A stretch of 64,000 nucleotides of DNA from Alteromonas sp. 1_MG-2023 (lineage in GTDB: Bacteria; Pseudomonadota; Gammaproteobacteria; Enterobacterales; Alteromonadaceae), in the NCBI RefSeq assembly GCF_030547075.1, contig NZ_JAUOQH010000003.1, forward strand, positions 124,001 to 188,000. Reading direction: 5' to 3'. Every line of letters begins with the position of its first letter. Within the stretch, counting starts at the first letter, position 1. Positions 9,082-15,152 of the stretch are shown here, in pieces. Under the pieces are notes generated by a model. That model saw only the letters and a program-made list of their open reading frames with translations, was not told the origin of the DNA and did no database searches. Position numbers and translations under genes: made by a program.

Positions 9082-9582
9082 TTAATTGTAAGGATTGCTG
9101 CCTGAACTTATAACTCGGATAAGTTTACTGGCCGTATCTTTCTCGTCTCCATAACTACAGGTCAGAAGTAAGCCTATGTTGCCATTAACTACAAACGAAA
9201 CACTACCTACTGTTAGTAGGTCGGTATAGCTAACATCACCATCAATCTTGCAGTGCGTAGTGCCCGTAGACGCCCAACGTAATGTCACTCTAGTACCTGC
9301 ATTTACCAGACTAGGGCCATCAAAGGAAGAAATTATTGGTCGAGGTTCAAGAGACGCACTTTCATCGGCAGTGGCAATACGGTTACCTGCGTCATCGTAG
9401 CCGTACAGGTTTGATTTTTGAGCTTGATCCGTCGCGGATACCAGTCGCCCTCGACTATCATATTTATAAGTGATCTCATAATTTTGTGCCAAAGCCTTAA
9501 ACGAGGAGAGACAAAATGTACTCAGAATACATAGAGAAATTAGAGATGAAGGAATGGAAAAGGGGTACCTCGGAATTAACAT
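9082..9582 (-). CDS. Small secreted YD-repeat protein, partner of the RHS protein
   Basis: The 166-aa product has a signal peptide (hydrophobic region about 10-33, cleavage near SFKALA) and two YD motifs, YKYDSRGRLVSATD and YGYDDAGNRIATAD. A C-terminal half with an Ig-like look follows, containing GTRVTLRWASTGTTHCKIDGD. I chose the ATG at 9582 over an in-frame TTG at 9585 because AAGGA lies about 8 nt upstream. It sits 26 bp before the large RHS gene behind one promoter, so the two are probably co-expressed and exported together. The function of such short YD proteins is not established; it may form part of the shell or anchor it. Confidence 0.7.
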   Translation of the reverse strand: MLIPRYPFSIPSSLISLCILSTFCLSSFKALAQNYEITYKYDSRGRLVSATDQAQKSNLYGYDDAGNRIATADESASLEPRPIISSFDGPSLVNAGTRVTLRWASTGTTHCKIDGDVSYTDLLTVGSVSFVVNGNIGLLLTCSYGDEKDTASKLIRVISSGSNPYN

Positions 9583-9615
9583 CAAACAATCCTTGTAAAG
9601 TTAATAATTTGATTT

Positions 9616-9644
9616 AAGTTAATGAAACTTCAAACAGTTGTCAA
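9616..9644 (-). promoter_or_regulatory. Sigma-70 type promoter for the RHS unit
   Basis: On the minus strand a perfect TTGACA -35 box (9639-9644) is followed after 17 nt by TAACTT (9616-9621). The start codon of the small YD-repeat gene is about 35 nt downstream of the -10 box. Boxes and spacing are close to consensus; no operator is evident. Confidence 0.55.
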
Positions 9645-10000
9645 TTTTTATCAAGTTGAGAAGGTGGTAAAATCGAACAAGGAAAGAGATACTCTGCCAA
9701 GAGAATCATGAAAATGAAGTAAGAACCTATGGACCGGTGATGAGCCTACCTCCTTAGTGTTTCAGTCCGAAAGTCACGCCGAATACTAAAAACAAGTTCT
9801 AGTCCGATTTCTGTTCGTAATCTGGTAAATAAAATTTTTAACTGACCACTTTTAGCCTTTGCATGCAGATAGCATTTTATCAATCTGTCGTTTCTCACTC
9901 GATACGCATTCTTAATCATACTTACCCATGATAAACACGAATGCTGAAATGTACTGGCATCGATAACGGTGATTCGGCGGTAGCCATTCATCATGCCCCT
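9645..10000. other. Island segment without a supported gene
   Basis: Both strands carry only short frames. The longest, 9746-9994 on the minus strand (82 codons), has no recognisable family, so I do not call it. It begins 6 bp after the end of the HNH-like remnant and could be part of the same decayed locus. Base composition is AT-rich like the surrounding island. Confidence 0.4.
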
Positions 10001-10201
10001 TTAGCCCCTCTCTGAAGATTCAAAGAGGCTTTCTAATAGTAAGTTTTCTTTATCGTTAGCATAGACTTTCCGCTGTTTTCTCGACCATTTATCGCCGCCA
10101 TGTCCGTGCGCGAATTTTAGGGATACGATATGGTCTAAATATACGAAGCCCTGAGCGAGTTCAGTCTGGTCAGAGTACACATCGTCGTTCATGCAAGGCA
10201 T
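10001..10201 (-). pseudogene. Fragment of an HNH-type endonuclease (DUF1524/GmrSD C-terminal-like)
   Basis: The 66-aa frame contains YLDHIVSLKFAHGHGGDKWS then RKQRKVYANDKENLLL. This closely follows the pattern DIDHIVPLxxAxxxGAxxWSxxxRxxFANDxxNLL of the small secreted HNH nucleases related to DUF1524. The catalytic-type DH pair is present. The frame stops right after ESLFESSERG, where family members continue for about 40-60 residues with further conserved residues, and the N-terminal part is also missing. I therefore read it as a truncated remnant, not a working nuclease. It lies between the RHS unit and another damaged gene, consistent with a graveyard segment of the island. Confidence 0.5.
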
Positions 10202-10330
10202 GAAAATAATATAGGTGATTCAAACGGTTTGCCTCATATCGGTCACGTTCTTCAATAATGCTTACCCAATTTGCACAATTGCTTCATCGCAGCGTTCTAT
10301 ACTGAACCTTTAATTAACGCTGGAGCAGGT

Positions 10331-11509
10331 ATGTCACGTACACACATTACTATTAAAGAATGACATGAGTCAGTATGGCAGACGCCATTGAAAAAATTAG
10401 CAGAACGATTTGAAATCCACGCACACGCGTTGGGTAAACTCTGTGATGATTACGGTATTCCGCGTCCGCGGTCTGGATACTGGACTCAAACATCTGTAAA
10501 TAAGACAAAATCGATTTCCGCACTCTCCAACAGTGTATCGCCAGATAAGCGTATCGACTTGTCGTCACTCATTGCGTCAAAGCGTGAGAAGCGAAAAATG
10601 GCGGCGACACCTCTACCTCATCTAGTGACAAAACTACATCACCATCCACTACTAAGGCGGATAAAAGGCTCATTCACCCAACCTCAAGATAAGTACAACA
10701 CCATCTCGTATCAGCCATTTGATGACCGAAGTGTAATGCGACTGGATGTCTCCAAAGAGCAGCGCAATCGCGCTATCCTAATATTACATACATTGACTGA
10801 TGCGTTTGAAAAGCGCAACTGGCCTCTCGAAGTAGGCAAAAATTTTAAGCGAACGGGCTTGGAAAATATCATCAGAACTGATGGCCAACGGCTAGGATTT
10901 CGGTTGAGAGAACGGCTGGTACAAACAACCAGAGCACTCACAAAAGAAGAAATTGCGACAAGGGCCCGCGGCGGTTACGTCTGGAACGAAAAGTACAATG
11001 CGCCGAGTGGGAAGCTGCAACTTGTCATTGAAGCCGGGACACCAAAAGGCACACGTTCGCTCTTTGAAGATAATGAAAAGCTTTCTCTCGAAAATCAACT
11101 AGGTCATTTTATAAACGCACTGAAAACTACAGCAAGCTATCAGCATGAGCTTGCGCAGCAGCGTGAACTTCAACAACGGCATTTGGAACAGGAACAGGCA
11201 AGAAAACACGAGTACGAGAAACAAATACTCGAAGAGCAGTTGAAGGTGAAACGCCTTTTGCTCGCCACAGAACAATGGGACCGAGCCCAAAGATGTCGCC
11301 ACTTTCTTAACAAAATCCGCGATAGTAAAGTGTTTGAAGCCCTTAATAATAGTGCGAAGAGTGATTTTATAGGATGGACAAACACAGTAATCCGACAGAT
11401 AGATCCACTTACAAACGGCGAGATAGCATCGTTACTGACATCAATACAAGGCACGGAGTCTATGATCATTGAAGCGCTCGCAAGACTAACAAACGATGCA
11501 AGAAGTTAA
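10331..11509 (+). pseudogene. Uncharacterised DNA-binding-like protein interrupted by an in-frame TGA at codon 11
   Basis: The full frame starts at ATG 10331, with GGAG upstream, and reads MSRTHITIKE, then TGA (10361-10363), then HESVWQTPLKKLAERFEIHA. The part after the stop fits a widespread family whose N-terminus reads roughly xxLYExVWxxPMxxLAxxYGISDxxLxKxCxxxxIPxPxxGYW, a helix-turn-helix-like start. Here that is VWQTPLKKLAERF and IPRPRSGYW. The TGA sits where family members have a hydrophobic residue such as leucine, so a single substitution explains it. Translation could restart at TTG 10388, giving 373 aa. The C-terminal half has a long Q/E/R-rich coiled coil at about residues 250-300 of the full frame. 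The role of the family is unknown to me. Confidence 0.6.
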
Positions 11510-11695
11510 AACTAATGTATGAAGACGCTAGTGTGCTCGTCGCTCCTGAGTAAAACAATACTTAGCGCTTATTACTTGACGTCGTTTCAGCGTGTATCGC
11601 ATACATCACCTTTTAAGCCAGCAATCAAATGACCGATTCAATAAAAATAGTAGCCTGATTCTGCTTAAAGCAATAGGTCACAGCCCCCTTTGTCG
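11510..11695. other. Convergent intergenic stretch before the repeat array
   Basis: This stretch lies between the 3' end of the interrupted gene on the plus strand and the repeat array. No gene, terminator or recognisable site is seen apart from a weak CACAGCCCCCTTTGTCG segment just before the first repeat. Confidence 0.4.
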
Positions 11696-11804
11696 CAGTA
11701 AACACTTTATGATGACCAGCAGTAAACACTTTGTGATGACCAGCAGTAAACACTTTGTGATGACCAGCAGTAAACAAGTTGCGCTAAATATATTGTGATG
11801 ACCA
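11696..11804 (+). repeat. 24-bp tandem repeat array built on CAGTAAACACTTT and GATGACCAG
   Basis: Three adjacent 24-bp units start at 11696, 11720 and 11744. Each reads CAGTAAACACTTT, then [A/G]T, then GATGACCAG; units 2 and 3 are identical and unit 1 differs by one base. A fourth unit starting at 11768 begins CAGTAAACA, is expanded by an AT-rich insert, and ends again in GTGATGACCAG at 11804. The array lies between two convergent genes. The even spacing with head-to-tail order looks like a protein-binding array (iteron or transposase type) rather than CRISPR, since the units are contiguous without spacers. Confidence 0.8.
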
Positions 11805-11805
11805 G

Positions 11806-11828
11806 CGGTAAACAGAATGTGTTTACCG
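11806..11828. repeat. Perfect 9-bp inverted repeat ending the array
   Basis: CGGTAAACA, a gaatg spacer, and TGTTTACCG form a perfect palindrome. Its left arm is a fifth copy of the GTAAACA core of the tandem repeats and its right arm is the same core inverted, so the array switches from head-to-tail to head-to-head here. No T-tract follows, so a simple terminator is unlikely. It lies 43 bp beyond the 3' end of the ankyrin gene. Confidence 0.7.
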
Positions 11829-11870
11829 GCGATAATATTACCGATAACAAGCAACGGAATGCTTAATAGT

Positions 11871-12896
11871 CTATTGTGAGCAATATTGTTTAATGTCTTC
11901 GAGCAACTCAAGCACTTGTCGACTCTGAAAAGCGCTGGCAATTGTCCAGCAGTTCACATTCTGGCGAAGACTCTCGCTGTAATAACTCTTCCGAAGATCA
12001 CCATCATGGTTCAACATCTTTTTTACCAATTCTGACTCATCTAATTCTACTGCGAGCATCAACGGCGTGTAGCCGTTTAACGGGGATGTGTGGCTGGCAT
12101 TAACATCAGCACCATTATCAATGAGTATTGCTGCAATCGTCCTCAGGTTACTCAACGAAGCATGGCGTTGCATATACTCAGCCCTAGAGCGTATTAGCGT
12201 TTCTTCTATTTCCTGTAACTGCGGTTCTAGACGACTCATACTTAGGTTGTCAAATTGGTGTTTAAGCGTGAAACCGGTCATTCCGGGATTACATCGGCGA
12301 ATAGAATCCAATGCCTCCGGGGTAATAGGCATGTTAAGTTGCTGTTCGATATACTTCTCACTGTTTTTCAGCATGCCTATCATCTTTATGCACACGTTAA
12401 GAGAGCTTTGCTGGTCCGTTTCGCCACGTCGGTTAATATCGGCTCCCATTTGTAGCAGCGTATTTACTATTTCAGGTTTCCCTGACTTAACTGCTTCGAT
12501 TAGCGGTAACAACTTTCGTTTTGACGTGAGTGTATTTACCGTTTCGACGCTGTGGGAATACTCAACTAACATCCGATAACATCTCTCATCCAGTGATGGA
12601 AGTGAGATGTCTGTTATATCTAACTTCCCCAGAGCCATGAGGAGTGCCGACTCATTGGAGCTACTAAAACTATCTACTTTCGCTCCTTTATCCAGCAACT
12701 TTTTCACGGCATCAACTTTATTCAACCATACAAACCAAACCAGTTGTGGCCATACCTTTTTTATATCGCCACGACCAATCTTTATATTTCGATTAGGATA
12801 ACGGAGGTCTGGCTTATATTTTTCGAAATCGTCAGGAGTAAGAAATAAAGGACCAATACTCTTCTCTATTCGATTTTTTCTCCCACTATCAAACAA
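11871..12896 (-). CDS. Ankyrin-repeat protein (frame extends further upstream without a good start)
   Basis: The product has at least three ankyrin units: around DAVKKLLDKGAKVDS, GKPEIVNTLLQMGADINRRG, and RTIAAILIDNGADVNASH leading into LNGYTPLMLAVELDESELVK. Ankyrin repeats mediate protein-protein contacts; no catalytic domain is visible. The start given is a TTG with no ribosome site. The same frame stays open upstream to about 13110 with convincing protein sequence (FECDIPSVQVNEASNKISA and EDWEIDNWRSSFHTVFPES) but offers no ATG. It overlaps the end of the upstream 199-aa gene in another frame. The most economical reading is that both once formed a single gene now split by an indel between about 13020 and 13110. 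Confidence 0.6.
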   Translation of the reverse strand: MFDSGRKNRIEKSIGPLFLTPDDFEKYKPDLRYPNRNIKIGRGDIKKVWPQLVWFVWLNKVDAVKKLLDKGAKVDSFSSSNESALLMALGKLDITDISLPSLDERCYRMLVEYSHSVETVNTLTSKRKLLPLIEAVKSGKPEIVNTLLQMGADINRRGETDQQSSLNVCIKMIGMLKNSEKYIEQQLNMPITPEALDSIRRCNPGMTGFTLKHQFDNLSMSRLEPQLQEIEETLIRSRAEYMQRHASLSNLRTIAAILIDNGADVNASHTSPLNGYTPLMLAVELDESELVKKMLNHDGDLRKSYYSESLRQNVNCWTIASAFQSRQVLELLEDIKQYCSQ

Positions 12897-13014
12897 ACCA
12901 GATTCAGGAAATACAGTATGAAAAGATGAACGCCAATTATCTATCTCCCAGTCTTCAATCGCGGCCGATATTTTATTGGACGCTTCATTGACCTGTACGG
13001 ATGGAATGTCACAT

Positions 13015-13614
13015 TCAAATGTCAGACTCGCAAATTTTAGCGGATACGCAGACTGTCCATGATGTAAGCAGGGATAACGACACAGTATCTGGGATATGCT
13101 CTCCGTTTTGCCAAGCTTTTACTTTCGCCGTATTTTCCTTGTTTAGGCCGGAAACGAAATTCCTCCATGAGTGATCCTTTTCCGTCAGCCAATTCAGAAG
13201 TGATGACGTGGCTTTACCCGGTGAACTGAAGAAAAGAATTGAGGATGGAGAAGTTTCAATGTTTCTCTCAAGCAGTGTCCGTACGAGATTAAGAACAGCA
13301 TCACGGCCCAAGGTTGCAGATAGAAGTTTATTCATTTCAGCACGAGTTAGCCCATCAGCAGGTGTTCTGGCTATCAACTCGACATATTTACTAAAAAAGC
13401 CATCAAGATGACTTTTACACTCTTCTTTTATTTGCTTAGTGCTGTAGGAGCCCAGCTTTTGGACCAAAACGTCTTTAAAGTCTCTGGTTTTTCGGGGATC
13501 TATGGTTTTGTCTAACGCTTTGTCATCCAGTTCTTTATCGCTCCCTTTCACACCGAGCACTCTTGAACAAGCACGAATAATCTCAACGAACGTTGGGTAC
13601 GGAAAATCAACCAT
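13015..13614 (-). CDS. Uncharacterised 199-aa protein, probably the N-terminal half of the ankyrin gene
   Basis: No family is recognised. I chose ATG 13614 (MVDFPYPTFVEIIRACSRVL) over the upstream ATG 13647 because a near-perfect AGGAGG ribosome site lies 5 nt before it. The protein is charged and helical, with LTRAEMNKLLSATLGRDAVL and a HTH-like end AWQNGEHIPDTVSLSLL. The last residues (TSWTVCVSAKICESDI) look unlike the rest, while the overlapping frame that leads into the ankyrin protein is open across the same bases. This suggests the true product continues into the ankyrin repeats. If intact as annotated, it is a small cytoplasmic protein of unknown role, co-transcribed with the ankyrin gene. 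Confidence 0.5.
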   Translation of the reverse strand: MVDFPYPTFVEIIRACSRVLGVKGSDKELDDKALDKTIDPRKTRDFKDVLVQKLGSYSTKQIKEECKSHLDGFFSKYVELIARTPADGLTRAEMNKLLSATLGRDAVLNLVRTLLERNIETSPSSILFFSSPGKATSSLLNWLTEKDHSWRNFVSGLNKENTAKVKAWQNGEHIPDTVSLSLLTSWTVCVSAKICESDI

Positions 13615-13659
13615 GAGTCCCTCCTCATCACTGCTGTTTTTTTTCATTATGCCTGCATG

Positions 13660-13683
13660 AGAGTGCGGTAACTACCGCACTCT
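13660..13683. repeat. Perfect 11-bp inverted repeat between the 47-aa and 199-aa genes
   Basis: AGAGTGCGGTA, an ac spacer and TACCGCACTCT form a perfect hairpin 17 bp downstream (minus strand) of the 47-aa gene and about 46 bp before the 199-aa gene start. On neither strand is it followed by a T-tract, so it may be an attenuator, RNA processing structure or operator rather than an intrinsic terminator. Confidence 0.6.
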
Positions 13684-13700
13684 TGGTTACCTTAGAGTTG

Positions 13701-13844
13701 TTACTTTTTACTTGGGGTAGCATTTCCCCGATTGTTTCCAGACTTTCCACCCGTCGTACTTGGCCAGTTTCCACCCGGTCCCAGATGCGAAGAAGGTCCA
13801 CGACCTTTTCCTGAGGATGATTTCGACATAGATAATAAATTCAT
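13701..13844 (-). CDS. Short glycine/serine-rich protein (47 aa)
   Basis: The frame MNLLSMSKSSSGKGRGPSSH continues LGPGGNWPSTTGGKSGNNRG and ends NATPSKK. The segment GGNWPSTTGGKSGNNRGN resembles a recurring type of very small hypothetical protein in proteobacteria with the core GGWPSTTGxxSGGxRxN. AGGA lies 9 nt before the ATG at 13844; an internal ATG at 13829 would give a 42-aa product. It is probably disordered, with no membrane segment. It sits upstream of the 199-aa/ankyrin pair on the same strand and may be part of that transcript. The role is unknown. Confidence 0.55.
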   Translation of the reverse strand: MNLLSMSKSSSGKGRGPSSHLGPGGNWPSTTGGKSGNNRGNATPSKK

Positions 13845-14308
13845 AGTTATATTCCTGTATTAGTACCCGATATTGGGTGAATGCACTGTAATAAATTTAC
13901 GTAGCCACTGCGGTAATCTATCTGGCGAAGAAACATCTAATTTTACAGATAAAAAATAAAAACCTTTGCTTTCAATATCTTATTTATAAACCCGATGTTC
14001 ATGTAGCTAATCATCCTTTACCCATGTATCACCCTCATTCATTTATCGGTTGTCCCGTATATCACTATAAAGCGCCCCTAGTTTGCCTTTGTTCAATAAA
14101 TACGATTAAAAAATACCGCTCAAATAGATGAAACAATAAATTGACTCCTAAGGATCCTCTGTTGTTTATATTTTATTCAGATAGCGAATGATTTACTGAT
14201 TACTTTTTGCTCTATAGGATCTGAGCATAATTAGACGCAAAAAAAGATAACCAGAAATAAATAAAACCAATAAAATTATTTTATTTCAAATAGTTAAACT
14301 AGTACAAA
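13845..14308. other. AT-rich region upstream of the transposition module
   Basis: I see no gene in this stretch. It is very AT-rich, with only short frames on both strands. It must contain the promoter of the 47-aa gene (minus strand) and, by analogy with Tn7 where tnsA lies next to the right end, could include the element end. I could not identify a terminal TGT/ACA with repeated TnsB-type sites convincingly. Confidence 0.35.
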
Positions 14309-14343
14309 AAAGATAAAATGTCATATTTTGACAGTTTATCTTT
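14309..14343. repeat. 15-bp inverted repeat upstream of tnsA
   Basis: AAAGATAAAATGTCA, a TATTT spacer and TGACAGTTTATCTTT match at 14 of 15 inverted positions. It lies about 125 bp before the tnsA start in a 600-bp gene-free stretch. It could be an operator controlling the tns genes or a pair of inverted TnsB-type binding sites in the element end; the sequence alone does not decide. Confidence 0.6.
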
Positions 14344-14403
14344 ATTTTGCACATTTAAGCCTCAAAATAATCACTTTATTTCTAGACAATCAATTCCAAA
14401 ATG

Positions 14404-14432
14404 TTAGATCTAGATCCTGAAATTAGATCTAA
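14404..14432. promoter_or_regulatory. Tandem palindromic TTAGATCTA boxes before tnsA
   Basis: The palindromic 9-mer TTAGATCTA occurs at 14404-14412 and 14423-14431, 19 bp apart centre to centre (about two helical turns), 36-64 bp upstream of the tnsA start. Two evenly phased palindromes in front of a transposition operon suggest a repressor operator. No regulator gene is recognised nearby. Confidence 0.45.
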
Positions 14433-14467
14433 ACTGATCATCTTGATTAATTATTTTGGAGTGGAAG

Positions 14468-15133
14468 ATGAAAGATATATACCGTAAAGAGCATATGAGA
14501 CGTATGCTGGGAAGATATAGCAAGTTTAATATTAGTGGCCTATTTAAAACGCGGAAAGGGAAAAGTGGTGAAAACTGGCTTTTCTTTGAGTCTTACCTAG
14601 AAAATGCCTTTTTTAATCAATATGAGTTTGAACCGAGCATTGTCACATTGGAAAGTCAGCCATTATCTATCTCTTACTATTTCAGAGGTAGAAAGCGCTT
14701 TTATACTCCTGATATTGGTTTAGTACAGTTCACTGGCAATGAGCTAATAGAGAAATATAAGGAAGTAAAACACAGCTCGTTAATGAAGGACGAAGAGACA
14801 CGTAATAAATACAAAAGGGTTCGTCGTGTCTTTAAAAAACTCGGCTATGAATTTGAGGTCGTCACAGAAAAGAACCTCAAATCGGAACAAGCTCTTAGAA
14901 ACCTAGAAATTATCTACAAATCAATCGGGCACATTACCAGTAGCTCGCCACTCATCGATGATGCGCTTTCATTTATACCAAACCATACGACGTTTGGTGA
15001 AGCTTCGATAGCCCTCAAGGCTCTGCAAATAGATACCAGTGTCCTCTTTTACCTGCTTTACAAGCAACTCTATCAATTCGAACTAAATCAGCCACTACGC
15101 TCTGACACCGTACTAACCCGCAATATCCATTAA
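14468..15133 (+). CDS. tnsA: TnsA-type transposon endonuclease
   Basis: TnsA cuts the 5' ends of the element so that, with TnsB, Tn7-like transposons move by cut-and-paste. The 221-aa product shows the restriction-enzyme-like core: E41/E45 in FFESYLENAF, D82 in YTPDIGL, and E99-V-K101 in YKEVK, matching the E...D...K catalytic pattern of Tn7 TnsA. The region after about residue 110 is the winged-helix C-terminal domain that contacts TnsC in Tn7. ATG 14468 is preferred over an in-frame TTG at 14456 because GGAG lies 6 nt upstream. It is first in an operon with tnsB, tnsC and tniQ. Presence of TnsA argues for clean excision rather than cointegrate formation. Confidence 0.85.
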   Translation: MKDIYRKEHMRRMLGRYSKFNISGLFKTRKGKSGENWLFFESYLENAFFNQYEFEPSIVTLESQPLSISYYFRGRKRFYTPDIGLVQFTGNELIEKYKEVKHSSLMKDEETRNKYKRVRRVFKKLGYEFEVVTEKNLKSEQALRNLEIIYKSIGHITSSSPLIDDALSFIPNHTTFGEASIALKALQIDTSVLFYLLYKQLYQFELNQPLRSDTVLTRNIH

Positions 15134-15152
15134 CACGTAAGGAGAACTGACT

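Noticed and set aside
9746-9994. Real 82-aa gene on the minus strand
   Set aside because: Basic, unstructured-looking sequence, no family pattern, and it lies amid decayed genes.
10361-10363. Selenocysteine codon (TGA)
   Set aside because: The position normally holds a hydrophobic residue outside any redox motif; nothing resembling a SECIS context was looked for successfully, and a point mutation is simpler.
11592-11798. Small protein with MTSSKHFV repeats on the plus strand
   Set aside because: The repeats in the protein simply reflect the 24-bp DNA repeats (24 is a multiple of three); no ribosome site.
11696-11804. CRISPR array
   Set aside because: The repeat units are contiguous with no unique spacers, and no cas gene is in the window.
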